From the NCBI GenBank assembly GCA_947456005.1, contig CANGRP010000003.1, positions 1 through 28,965 of the forward strand: a stretch of DNA of 28,965 nucleotides, given 5' to 3'. This DNA comes from Caulobacteraceae bacterium. Its GTDB lineage: Bacteria > Pseudomonadota > Alphaproteobacteria > Caulobacterales > Caulobacteraceae. Position 1 is the first letter of the stretch, and the number at the start of each line of letters is the position of its first letter. Shown piece after piece: positions 14,408-23,436 of the stretch. Both the position numbers and the translations under genes were made by a program. The notes below the pieces were generated by a model, which saw nothing but the letters and a program-made list of their open reading frames with translations, was not told where the DNA came from and did not search any database.

Positions 14408-16969
14408 TCAGGACGCCGCCTCGATGCTCTCCGCCTGGACCCGAACCCCCGCCCAGCGGTTGATCGTGGCGATCAGACGCGCGGGAACGATGGGCTTGCC
14501 GATGTGGTCATTCATCCCCGCCCGTTCGGCTTCCATCACATGCTCGGGCAGGACGTTGGCGGACAGGGCCACAATGGGTGTGGTGCTGTTCTCGGGCGAC
14601 AATTGGCGGATCGCCCGAGTCGTCGCAAAGCCGTCCATACCCGGCATCTGGAGATCCATTAGGATCAGGTCGAAGGACTGGCTGACGGCCAGCGAAACCG
14701 CCTGCGGTCCGCCGGCGGCCTCCTCGACCTGCTGGCCCACCGCCTCCAGAAGGGCGCGAACAATCTCCCGGTTGGCGTCGACGTCGTCGACAACCAGGAT
14801 GCGAAGGCTGTCCTCGGCTTCCTCCAGGGCCTCCGGCTCCGAGGCGAGAGCCACCCCCGCGGCTGGGGGTGCGACGAAGTCGAAGGTGAAGGTCGATCCC
14901 ACCCCTTGGGCGGAACGCGCCGAGATTGATCCCCCCATCAGTTCGGTCAGCTGACGGGAGATGGAGAGCCCAAGCCCGCTGCCGCCATACCTGCGGCTGA
15001 TCGAACCGTCCGCCTGGGTGAATCTCTGGAACAGCTTCTCGATCAGGTCGTCGGAGATCCCTAAGCCCGTATCGGCCACGGCGATCTCCAGGGCGGGCCG
15101 GTTCCAGTCGTATCGGGCCTGGACCCGGATCGAGCCGTCCTCGGTGAACTTGAGGGCGTTGCTCAGCAGGTTCGCCAGCACCTGCTGGACGCGTGAGCGG
15201 TCGGCGATGAGATACTCGGGTATCTCGCCCAGAATACGCAGGTCCAACTGAAGTCCCTTGGCCTCCGCCTGAACCGCAAACAGGTCGACGACCTCCGCGA
15301 GAAAGTCCCGGAGATGGAAGGGGCCGGGGTCGAGATCCACCTGTCCGGCCGCGAGCTTGGAGAAATCGAGGATGTCGTTCACCACGGCCAGCAGCGCCTC
15401 GCCGCTGGTGATGACCTTGCGGACGTAGCCCTCGGCGACCGGAGGCAGGCCGGGCGCCCGGGAGAGCAGGGACGAGAAGCCGATCACCCCGGTCAGGGGG
15501 GTGCGGACCTCGTGGCTCATATTGGCCAGGAACTCGCTCTTCGCCCGCGCGGCCGCTTCCGCGTGTGTCTTGGCCAGCCGGAGGTCTTCCTCAAGCGTTC
15601 GGCGTTCGGTCACGTCCCGGAAGTTGATGACGGCGGAGCGAGGACGTCCTTCCGGATCGCGAATGGCGTTGGCGTAGCCCTCCAGCCAGACCGGTTCGTT
15701 AAGCCTGCGCCGGATCAGGAACCGGAACTCGCCGGTCAGCTTCGCGTCCGGGCTATCTTCCTGGAAGACCCGATTGAGAAGGTCGGTCGCAGGTCGGCGG
15801 TCCTCGGGATGGATGAAGTCGACCAGGGGGCGGTGGACCATGGAGTCCGGCGTGAAGCCCAGCATCTGGGCCGACGGAGATGCATAAAGTATGCGTCCGC
15901 CCGCACTGACCCAGATGACAATGTCCGAGATGTTGTCAGCCAGCAGCCGCAGGCGGGCTTCGCTCTCCGAAAGGGCGGTCTCCCGCCGACGGGCCTCGGT
16001 CATGTCCATCGACACGCCGATAAACCCAGTGACATCGCCGGCTTCATCGAGTTCGGGATTGCACTGGGTGAGGACGTACTTGACCCTGCCGTCGCTAAGC
16101 TTGCAGCGCCCCTCCCACCTGACCGGCCGGCGAGTCTGGACCACCTCTGAGAACATGTCCCGGATCCGGGCCTGGTCAGACAGTTCATACATCTTGATCA
16201 GCTCGCCGAAGGGGGCTCCGCTACTGGCGGGATCGATCTCGTAGAGCTCCATCAGCCCGATGGATCGGCGGACTTCGAGGGTCCGCTGGTCGATCCTGAA
16301 ATGCCCTGAACCCGCAAGGTGTTCAGCGAGATCCGCGACCCTCTGGGCATCCTCGAGCTGGCGTGTCTTGGCGATCCCCTCCCAAAGGACGCGATCGAAG
16401 GTCTGGCGTCGCTCCTTCAACGTCATGTAGACCACCGTGAAGGCCGCCAGGAGCAGGGCCGTCATCGACAGGTCGGCGGCCATCAGAAGTGGTGCGCCAG
16501 CCTGCAGGTGATCGATTGCGGTGCTGATCTGTCGGAAGGTTCCCGCGGCGAGTGGCGGGCCGACCCGGTACCAGAGCTGTCGGGGCTTTCGGTAATCGAC
16601 AACGATGGCCCGGAAGACCATGACGCCCCAAATGGAAAGGCCAGCGATGGCGGCGTCCGGATCCGGCATGGAGATCAGGACCAGGCCCATGCCGGCCCCG
16701 GCCATGGTCCGGATGAGCATGGCGAGGTCCGCAAGTCCCGCGCGATTGCGCCCGCTGGCGCGGATGAGGCCTTCGGATGCGGCCATCGCCATGATGAAGG
16801 CCAGCCAGAGGAAGCCGGACTGGAGGCCCACGAAGGGGACTGCGGCGATCGCGACGGCGATTCCGGCGACGGAGTCCTGAAACGCGCCGCTGGACACGAA
16901 CCTCCAGGCCCGCAGCCGCCTGAGATCGCTCTCGGCGCGATACCCCAGTTCCTGGCTTTCCAGTTGCAT
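14408..16969 (-). CDS. Membrane hybrid sensor histidine kinase, copy 1
   Basis: A hybrid kinase of 853 residues from the ATG at 16969; the frame stays open to 17137. This start puts the catalytic histidine at H486, the same number as in copy 2. The order is: N-terminal membrane domain (about 30-185, roughly five helices), first PAS-like region opening with GSGHFRID (about 220-325), second PAS/PAC (about 335-460), HisKA with H486 in NMSHEVRTPLTG, HATPase with N604, DTGLGI and GGSGLGLSI, and a C-terminal receiver with D728/D729, phosphoacceptor D772 and K825. All catalytic residues look intact. The phosphate should pass to a separate histidine phosphotransfer protein, which is not in this window. 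The signal sensed is unknown. It is divergent from the DUF1993 gene. Confidence 0.93.
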   Translation of the reverse strand: MQLESQELGYRAESDLRRLRAWRFVSSGAFQDSVAGIAVAIAAVPFVGLQSGFLWLAFIMAMAASEGLIRASGRNRAGLADLAMLIRTMAGAGMGLVLISMPDPDAAIAGLSIWGVMVFRAIVVDYRKPRQLWYRVGPPLAAGTFRQISTAIDHLQAGAPLLMAADLSMTALLLAAFTVVYMTLKERRQTFDRVLWEGIAKTRQLEDAQRVADLAEHLAGSGHFRIDQRTLEVRRSIGLMELYEIDPASSGAPFGELIKMYELSDQARIRDMFSEVVQTRRPVRWEGRCKLSDGRVKYVLTQCNPELDEAGDVTGFIGVSMDMTEARRRETALSESEARLRLLADNISDIVIWVSAGGRILYASPSAQMLGFTPDSMVHRPLVDFIHPEDRRPATDLLNRVFQEDSPDAKLTGEFRFLIRRRLNEPVWLEGYANAIRDPEGRPRSAVINFRDVTERRTLEEDLRLAKTHAEAAARAKSEFLANMSHEVRTPLTGVIGFSSLLSRAPGLPPVAEGYVRKVITSGEALLAVVNDILDFSKLAAGQVDLDPGPFHLRDFLAEVVDLFAVQAEAKGLQLDLRILGEIPEYLIADRSRVQQVLANLLSNALKFTEDGSIRVQARYDWNRPALEIAVADTGLGISDDLIEKLFQRFTQADGSISRRYGGSGLGLSISRQLTELMGGSISARSAQGVGSTFTFDFVAPPAAGVALASEPEALEEAEDSLRILVVDDVDANREIVRALLEAVGQQVEEAAGGPQAVSLAVSQSFDLILMDLQMPGMDGFATTRAIRQLSPENSTTPIVALSANVLPEHVMEAERAGMNDHIGKPIVPARLIATINRWAGVRVQAESIEAAS

Positions 16970-17124
16970 CGCCCTTGTGTCCAGTGTCACTCCGACCGGA
17001 AGGCAGGGTCCGGTCTGGACAACCTGCCCGCGAACCGTGAAGAGAAGCTTGTGGCGCTGCTTACCGGCTTGTGTGCTTTCTGCTTTTCGGTCACTTGGGC
17101 GGCCAAGGGTAAGGGAACGAAAAC

Positions 17125-17643
17125 ATGGCGATTTCACTCTACGACGTCAGCGTCGGCTCAATGCTTCAGACCGTCGGGGCGGTCTCGGCCTTTGTAGAAA
17201 AGGGGCGCGCCTGGTGCTCGGAGGCCGGCGTCGATCCCGACGATGTGGTCGAGTCGCGGCTCGCGGCGGACATGTTTCCCTTCCGCTTCCAGCTTCTCTC
17301 GGTGGTCCATCACTCCATCAACGCCATCGGGGGCGCCCGGGCCGGGGTTTTCGGCCCACCCGCACCGCAGGATCTCGACTATGCCGGTCTCCAGGCCCTT
17401 GTCGCAGACGCCCTCGCCCGGCTGAAGGCCCTGAGCACAGACGAGGTCAACGCCCTTGAGGGCCGCGATGTGGTCTTCAAGCTCGGACAGTCCCAGATTC
17501 CCTTCACCGCTGAAGGTTTCCTGATGTCCTTCTCCCTGCCCAACCTGCATTTCCACGCAGCGACCGCCTACGATATCCTTCGGCAGAAGGGCGCGCCGCT
17601 GGGCAAACGCGATTACCTCGGAGCGATGAAGATCCGCGCCTGA
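17125..17643 (+). CDS. DUF1993 family protein
   Basis: A 172-residue protein beginning MAISLYDVSVGSMLQTVGAVSAFVEKG, which matches the DUF1993 pattern (a DinB-like four-helix protein of unknown function). Later features are RLAADMFPFRFQLLSVVHHSINAI and, near the end, FSLPNLHFHAATAYDILRQKGAPLGKRDYLG, with histidines that could bind metal as in DinB-like folds. No signal peptide or membrane helix. A good ribosome binding site (AAGGGAACG) precedes the ATG. It is the only plus-strand gene inside the three-kinase block, divergent from copy 1 and convergent with copy 2. Confidence 0.88.
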   Translation: MAISLYDVSVGSMLQTVGAVSAFVEKGRAWCSEAGVDPDDVVESRLAADMFPFRFQLLSVVHHSINAIGGARAGVFGPPAPQDLDYAGLQALVADALARLKALSTDEVNALEGRDVVFKLGQSQIPFTAEGFLMSFSLPNLHFHAATAYDILRQKGAPLGKRDYLGAMKIRA

Positions 17644-17675
17644 CGGAGGGCCGGGGGAGCGGCCTCAGCCTCGCC

Positions 17676-20252
17676 TCAGTCGCGCTGAGGATCGGAAACA
17701 ACCCCTTCCGGCGACGGAACGCGTTCCCCCGCCCAGCGATTGAGGGCGGCGAAGAGTCGGGTGGGAACGATCGGCTTGCTCACATGGTCGTTCATTCCAG
17801 CCCGCTTCGCCTCCTCGATGTGCTCGGCCAGCACGTTCGCGGACAAGGCGATGATGGGGGTGTTGTTGTTCAGATGGGAAAGTTGTCGGATCGCCCGGGA
17901 GGCCGCGAAGCCGTCCATTCCCGGCATCTGGAGGTCCATCAGGATGATGTCGTACGGCTGCCCCATGGCGAGCGATACGGCTTGGAATCCGCTCGAGGCC
18001 TCCTCCACAGTCTGGCCTGTCGCCTCCAGGAGGGTGCGCACCAGTTCGCGGTTGGTGTCCAGGTCGTCGACGATGAGGACCCTGAGGGCTTCAACGCTCT
18101 CGGCTCCGGTCAGGTTCGAACCGCCAGAGACCTGCGGTGGATCAGCGGGCGGTGCGTGGATATCGAAGGTGAAGGTCGAGCCGCTTCCGGGTGTCGAGGT
18201 CAGCTGGATTGATCCTCCCATCAGGTGGATCAGTTGCCGGCAGATGGAAAGTCCAAGCCCGGTGCCGCCGAACTGCCGGGTAATCGAGCCGTCGGCCTGC
18301 ATGAACCGCTGAAAGAGCTTGTCCATCTGCATGGCGGGAATACCGATCCCTGTATCGGTCACCGAGACGACGAGGGTGGAGCCCTCCCGGTCGTATCTGG
18401 CGCGGACCCCGATAGAGCCCTCATCCGTGAACTTCACGGCATTGCTCATGAGATTGCTGAGAACCTGCTGCAGTCGGCCCCGGTCCGCGAGGATGTAGTC
18501 GGGGGCTCCCTCCTCGATTTCGACTTCCAGTGCGAGCCCCTTGGCTGCGGCCTTCAGCGAGAAGAGGTCCACCACTTCCCGGAGAAAGTCTGCGAGGTTC
18601 ACCGGCCCGGGATCCAACTCGACCTGTCCGGCTTCAAGCTTGGAGAAATCGAGAATGTCGTTGACCACCGAGAGCAGGGCCTTGCCGCTGGTGACGACCT
18701 TCTGGACGTGGCTCTCGGCGGAAGCGGGCAGTCCCGGCGTGCGGGAGAGGATTTCGGAGAATCCGATCACCCCTGTCAGGGGGGTCCGGATCTCATGGCT
18801 CATGTTGGCGAGAAACTCGCTCTTGGCTTCCGTCGCGGCCTCGGCGCGGACCTTGGCTTCCCGTAGGTCCTGCTCAAGCTCACGCCGCCGGGTGACGTCC
18901 CGGAAGTTGATCACCACGGACCGCGCCCGGCCACCTGGATCCCGGATCGCCCGGGCGTAGCCCTCCAGCCAGACGGTCCGCCCCGGCCCGTCACGCGTCT
19001 GGAAGCGGAATTCCCCCCGAAGCTCCTCTTCAGGGGTGGCCGGCCTGAGCGCCTTGTCCAGCAATCGCCGGGCGTCCTCCTGATCCTGCGCCTCTATGAA
19101 GTCGGCCAGATCGCGGTCCACCAGGTCCTCCGGAGTGTATCCGCACGAGGAGACTGAGGGTGACGCATAGAGGATGCGTCCCGTCGAACCGATCCACAGG
19201 ACGATGTCGGTGACATTGTCCGCCAGCAGGCGAAGGCGCGCCTCGCTTTCCGCGAGTTCGAACTCCCTGCGTCGCGCCTCGGTGACATCGAAGGAAATCC
19301 CGAAGACGGCGGCCAGCTCGCCGGTTTCATCAAGCTCGGGATTGGTCTGGGTCAGGATGGTCTTCTCCCGGCCGTCCGGCAGGCGGAGCCGACTCTCGGC
19401 CCGCACGGGCGACCGCGTGAGCACCACCTGCGACACCATGTTGACCAGGCCCTCCCGGTCGGCTTCCCCATAAAGGGACAAGAGCGCTTCCAGCCCGATC
19501 GGGCCGTCGTCCTTCAGCATCCCGTAGAGCTCGTAGAGCCCGGCGGAGGTGGTCAGCTCCATGGTCTTGATGTCCAGGCGGAAGTGTCCCGAACCGCCCA
19601 GCTGCTCAGCCAGAACGGCCACGCGATGGGCTTCGGCCACTTGCCGCGCGGTCTCGCGGCTCTCCGTAAGGACCCTTGCATAGCCCCGGCGTCTGCGCTG
19701 CAGAGCCACATAGCTGGAGGCGAGGGCGCCGAGGACCAGGGCGATGGTCGCGATTTCCGGGATCACCAGTTCCGGGGTCCCGGCCTGGACGTGCCGGGCA
19801 GAGGCCTCGACCTGCCGCCACAGGCACGCCGCCAGCTGTGGACCCATCAGTATCCAGAGCCTTCGTGGCCGCCGGTAGTCCACGACGACGGCGCGAAAGG
19901 CGAGCGTTCCCCAGATCGTCATGGCGAGGATCGCGGGGAAGACCTGCCCTGTCTCCATGAGGGCCAGGCCGATGGCGGCTGCGGAACAGGACCGAAGGAG
20001 CTCCAGGAGGTCGACGGGCCCGGTCCGTCCCGGTGCGACGCGAGACAGAATGTCCTCTGCCAACGCCAGCAGAAGCATCAACCCCATCCAGGCCACTGGG
20101 ACCGGGGCGCCGAGGTAGGGGGCTGCAGCCAGTGCGGCCAGGCCCGCAGCGACACAAGGGCGGAGTATCCGTCGGGAGACGACCCACCAAGCGTGGAGGC
20201 GTCTCCAGAGGGACAAGGGGCTGGTCTGGATCACCCCGCTCTGAATCGCCAT
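17676..20252 (-). CDS. Membrane hybrid sensor histidine kinase, copy 2
   Basis: A hybrid kinase of 858 residues with the same order as copy 1: membrane domain (about 30-190), PAS-like region from GSGHFRLD (about 220-325), PAS/PAC (about 335-465), HisKA with H486 in NMSHEIRTPLTG, HATPase with N604, DTGIGI and GGTGLGLSI, and a receiver with D729/D730, phosphoacceptor D773 and K827. In the membrane domain, FRAVVVDYRRPRRLW closely resembles FRAIVVDYRKPRQLW of copy 1. The ATP-lid region (FMQADGSITRQFGGTG) differs from copies 1 and 3. No clear ribosome binding site precedes the ATG. It lies 169 bases downstream of copy 3 on the same strand. The signal and phosphotransfer partner are unknown. Confidence 0.93.
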   Translation of the reverse strand: MAIQSGVIQTSPLSLWRRLHAWWVVSRRILRPCVAAGLAALAAAPYLGAPVPVAWMGLMLLLALAEDILSRVAPGRTGPVDLLELLRSCSAAAIGLALMETGQVFPAILAMTIWGTLAFRAVVVDYRRPRRLWILMGPQLAACLWRQVEASARHVQAGTPELVIPEIATIALVLGALASSYVALQRRRRGYARVLTESRETARQVAEAHRVAVLAEQLGGSGHFRLDIKTMELTTSAGLYELYGMLKDDGPIGLEALLSLYGEADREGLVNMVSQVVLTRSPVRAESRLRLPDGREKTILTQTNPELDETGELAAVFGISFDVTEARRREFELAESEARLRLLADNVTDIVLWIGSTGRILYASPSVSSCGYTPEDLVDRDLADFIEAQDQEDARRLLDKALRPATPEEELRGEFRFQTRDGPGRTVWLEGYARAIRDPGGRARSVVINFRDVTRRRELEQDLREAKVRAEAATEAKSEFLANMSHEIRTPLTGVIGFSEILSRTPGLPASAESHVQKVVTSGKALLSVVNDILDFSKLEAGQVELDPGPVNLADFLREVVDLFSLKAAAKGLALEVEIEEGAPDYILADRGRLQQVLSNLMSNAVKFTDEGSIGVRARYDREGSTLVVSVTDTGIGIPAMQMDKLFQRFMQADGSITRQFGGTGLGLSICRQLIHLMGGSIQLTSTPGSGSTFTFDIHAPPADPPQVSGGSNLTGAESVEALRVLIVDDLDTNRELVRTLLEATGQTVEEASSGFQAVSLAMGQPYDIILMDLQMPGMDGFAASRAIRQLSHLNNNTPIIALSANVLAEHIEEAKRAGMNDHVSKPIVPTRLFAALNRWAGERVPSPEGVVSDPQRD

Positions 20253-20421
20253 TGCAGTTTGCCCAGGGTCATTGTCGCGGACGGCATTACCACGACGGAC
20301 GGTCAGGCTCCCGCAAGAGCGTGAACAAAGTCTTGTGGGTCTTCACCCGGCGGGGGACGTGTCCAGTCCTGGCCAGCCCGTTTGCAGGCCAGAGCGCCAG
20401 CGCAGCCGCCAGAGCAAGGCG
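20253..20421. other. Gap between kinase copies 3 and 2
   Basis: This stretch of 169 bases has no ORF with a ribosome binding site and no terminator with a T-run. It may hold a promoter for copy 2, or the two genes may be co-transcribed; the sequence does not decide. Confidence 0.4.
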
Positions 20422-23085
20422 TCATTCGGCCTGCGCCTGCCCGGCGTACTCCACGGATGGGGCCCCGACCCGGACGCCGCCCCATCGGTTGAGGGCGGAG
20501 AAGAGCCTGGCCTGGGCGATGGGCTTGCCCACATGGTCATTCATTCCGGCCCGCTGGGCTTCGTCGAAATGCTCGGCCATCACATTTGCTGAAAGGGCGA
20601 TGATGGGAGTGTTGTGGTTCAGTTTCGAGCGTTGCCGGATCGCCAGAGAGGCCGCGAATCCATCCATCCCCGGCATCTGGAGATCCATGAGAATGATGTC
20701 GTAGGACTGGCGCACCGCCATGGAGATCGCCTCGGGACCGTTCGAGGCCTCATCCATCCTGTCCTGGCCAGCGGCATGAAGAAGGGCGCGGACCAGCGCC
20801 CGGTTGGCCTCAAGGTCATCGACGACCAGAATCCTGAGGCTGTCCTCCTCAAGCGAGACATCCCAGAGCGAGCCCCCTGTCGCCGGCTGTCCGGCGTCTG
20901 CTGCAATGTCGGCGGGGGGCGCGAGCACCTTGAAGACGAAGGTCGAGCCGGCCCCGGGCGCCGAAATGACCTCGATCCCGCCGCCCATCAGTTCGGTCAG
21001 CTGGCGGCATATGGAAAGGCCCAGTCCTGTCCCTCCATACCTGCGGCTGATGGAGCCGTCCGCCTGGGTGAACCTCTGAAAAAGCCGCTCGGCGACTCCG
21101 GCTGAAATCCCGACCCCCGTATCGCTCACCGAGACCTCAAGCTCCTCTCGCTCTGGGGCATAGCGGGCCTGTATCCGGATTGCACCCTGGTCTGTGAACT
21201 TGATGGCGTTGCTGAGAAGGTTGGCGAGCACCTGTTGCAGTCGCCCGCGGTCGGCCAGAATCTGTGCGGGGACAGGGTCGGCCACGTCCAGCTCGATACG
21301 GAGACCCTTGGCTTCGGCCTGGGCCGAAAACAGGCCGGCGGCATCTTCCAGGAACCCCACAAGGGGGAAGGGCGTCGGGTCCAGATCGAGCTGGCCCGCC
21401 TCGAGCTTCGAGAATTCCAGAATGTCATTCACAACGGAGAGCAGGGCCTCGCCGCTGGCCATGACCCTGCCGACATAGACCCCGGCCTGCGGCGGCAGGT
21501 CCGGCATCTGGGAGAGAAGTGTCGAGAAGCCGATCACGCCGGTCAGCGGGGTGCGAACCTCATGGCTCATATTGGCCAGGAACTCGCTCTTGGCCTCCGT
21601 GGCCGCCTCCGCCCGCGCCTTGGCCTGCCGAAGATCCTCCTCCAGCTCCCGTCGCCGTGTCACGTCACGGAAATTGAAGACGGCGGACCGGGGGTGACCC
21701 TTGGGGTCGCGGACCGCCCGGGCAAACCCCTCCAGCCACACCTCCTTCGCTTCGCTGCGACGGGTGACGAACCTGAACTCCCCGGTGAGGTCCTTGTCCG
21801 AGGGATCATCATCGAAGACCCGGTTCAGGAGTCGGGTCGCAGACCCATAATCTGCAGGCAGGATGTAGTCCGCCAGGGCTTGTCCGACCATCGCCTCAGG
21901 GGCGTATCCCAGGGCCTCGACCGAAGGCGAGGCATACAGGACCCTTCCCCCCGCGCTGATCCAGAGTACGAGGTCCGTCACGTGATCCGCGAGCAGGCGG
22001 AAGCGGGCCTCGCTCGATGCGACCTCAGCTTCACGAGCGCGCGTCTCGGTGATGTCCATGGAGACGCCAAAGAATGCGAAGGTCTCTCCATTCGCCGTGA
22101 TTTCCGGACTGATCTGCGTGAGGATGATCCGCTCCCGGCCGTCCCTGAGCCGGCACCGCGTCTCCATCCGCACAAGCTTCTGCGTCCGGCTGACCTCCGA
22201 AATCATGCGGTAGAGCTTGGCGCGCTCCGACCGGCTGTAGAGCCGGACAATCGTCAGAGTGCTCAGCGTTTCGCGTCGCCTGTCGAAGCGATAGATTTCG
22301 TAGAGCCCGTCGGAGAAGGTCGCAACGCCTGTCTTCAGGTCGATACGGAAATGGCCGGATCCCGCAAGCTGCTCAGCGAGCATTGCGATCTTGTGGGCTT
22401 CCCGTGCGCTCATCGCACTGGCCGTGACTTCCGCATTCGCCTTCCTCCATTGTTCCCGCCGGTTCCTCACCGCGGTGCGGATCACCATGAAGATCAGGAG
22501 GAGGAGGACCAGGTTCGCAAGGTCCGTCACCACGAGGTGGAGTCGGCCCGCTTGGGCGTTCTGGACAGCTGACCAGATCTGGAAGTAGCTCGCCGCCAGG
22601 AGCGGCGGCGTCACATTGGCCCAGAAGCGGACAGGCCCAAGCGTCTCCACCACGACCTTCTGGGCGAACACCAGGGCGATCGCCGCCATGCCAAGGATCT
22701 GCGCCGGACCCTCGAAGCCCGTCATCAAGCGCAGTCCGATCAGGCAGAAGGCCGAGACGACGCACATCTCGATGATGACATGCGCCCGGCTTCGCGCCGT
22801 CCCCCTGAGGGTTCTGGCGACGACCTCATCGGCGACAATCAGGCCGATAATCCAGGCGAACCAAGTGCCTGAGTTCGTCAATCCAATATAGGGAGAGGCA
22901 GATATCAGTATGACGGAAGCATAAGCGACGTTCAATAGTGATCTTGGAGACAGATACTGGAAGACGAATTGATTTCGTGCCCAGGTTGAAATTTCGCCCC
23001 GGAAGAATGATGTCTGGCCTTGGTGGGGCATGGAAGGGATCGTTCTCAAGTATTGCCGCTCACGATGTTTCTCAATTGATAACAT
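20422..23085 (-). CDS. Membrane hybrid sensor histidine kinase, copy 3
   Basis: A hybrid kinase of 887 residues. The order is membrane domain (about 48-205, five to six helices), PAS-like region from GSGHFRID (about 243-345), PAS/PAC (about 355-480), HisKA with H508 in NMSHEVRTPLTG, HATPase with N625, DTGVGI and GGTGLGLSI, and a receiver with D756/D757, phosphoacceptor D801 and K854. The membrane domain is the most diverged of the three copies. The start is uncertain: the ATG at 23085 has no ribosome binding site, and the ATG at 23031 (MPHQGQ) would give 869 residues and place the histidine at 490, close to its paralogues. The first ~200 bases are AT-richer than the rest of the window. Confidence 0.92.
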   Translation of the reverse strand: MLSIEKHRERQYLRTIPSMPHQGQTSFFRGEISTWARNQFVFQYLSPRSLLNVAYASVILISASPYIGLTNSGTWFAWIIGLIVADEVVARTLRGTARSRAHVIIEMCVVSAFCLIGLRLMTGFEGPAQILGMAAIALVFAQKVVVETLGPVRFWANVTPPLLAASYFQIWSAVQNAQAGRLHLVVTDLANLVLLLLIFMVIRTAVRNRREQWRKANAEVTASAMSAREAHKIAMLAEQLAGSGHFRIDLKTGVATFSDGLYEIYRFDRRRETLSTLTIVRLYSRSERAKLYRMISEVSRTQKLVRMETRCRLRDGRERIILTQISPEITANGETFAFFGVSMDITETRAREAEVASSEARFRLLADHVTDLVLWISAGGRVLYASPSVEALGYAPEAMVGQALADYILPADYGSATRLLNRVFDDDPSDKDLTGEFRFVTRRSEAKEVWLEGFARAVRDPKGHPRSAVFNFRDVTRRRELEEDLRQAKARAEAATEAKSEFLANMSHEVRTPLTGVIGFSTLLSQMPDLPPQAGVYVGRVMASGEALLSVVNDILEFSKLEAGQLDLDPTPFPLVGFLEDAAGLFSAQAEAKGLRIELDVADPVPAQILADRGRLQQVLANLLSNAIKFTDQGAIRIQARYAPEREELEVSVSDTGVGISAGVAERLFQRFTQADGSISRRYGGTGLGLSICRQLTELMGGGIEVISAPGAGSTFVFKVLAPPADIAADAGQPATGGSLWDVSLEEDSLRILVVDDLEANRALVRALLHAAGQDRMDEASNGPEAISMAVRQSYDIILMDLQMPGMDGFAASLAIRQRSKLNHNTPIIALSANVMAEHFDEAQRAGMNDHVGKPIAQARLFSALNRWGGVRVGAPSVEYAGQAQAE

Positions 23086-23305
23086 TAAGAAACGATTGCG
23101 GCTTCAGGTGATGGGCGTAGTGGTCTGTCGTCCGGAATGGCCATCTCCGTTGTCGACCTGAGACCTCATGCAGAGACCAGGTCACCAGGAAACTTGGAGC
23201 CCGTCCCCTAGGGCGCGCGCCGCCGAACTCCTTGGTGTCCCGGGGCTTGACCCTCTGGTGACCCCGGCGCAGCCTTGAACCCCGGATGGCCAGAGGGGGA
23301 AGGAC
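23086..23305. other. Divergent intergenic region between kinase copy 3 and the 40-codon ORF
   Basis: These 220 bases should hold the promoters for copy 3 (minus) and for the small ORF/SRAP pair (plus). I found no convincing -35/-10 pair. I also found no GTTC-N7-GTTC LexA box of the alphaproteobacterial type, here or in the small ORF. Confidence 0.4.
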
Positions 23306-23428
23306 ATGTCGAAGTACGCTGCCCTTCTGGGTTCGGTTCGCGACCGGGTGAGGACCCGTCTCCAGGCTCGTCAGGATCACCGGGCCTGGATCGCCGGAGC
23401 CGGCGCCGCCCTCGCCGGCCTTGCCTGA
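23306..23428 (+). CDS. Possible 40-aa small protein upstream of the SRAP gene
   Basis: A 40-codon ORF with a very good ribosome binding site (GGGGGAAGGA, one base before the ATG context) ends at TGA 23428, eight bases before the GTG of the SRAP gene. The peptide starts MSKYAALLGSVRDRVRTRLQ, a basic amphipathic helix, and ends WIAGAGAALAGLA, a short hydrophobic tail. The SRAP gene itself has no visible ribosome binding site, so translation could be coupled through this ORF. I do not recognise the peptide. It could be a small membrane-associated protein or a translated leader. Confidence 0.5.
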   Translation: MSKYAALLGSVRDRVRTRLQARQDHRAWIAGAGAALAGLA

Positions 23429-23436
23429 CCCTCCCG

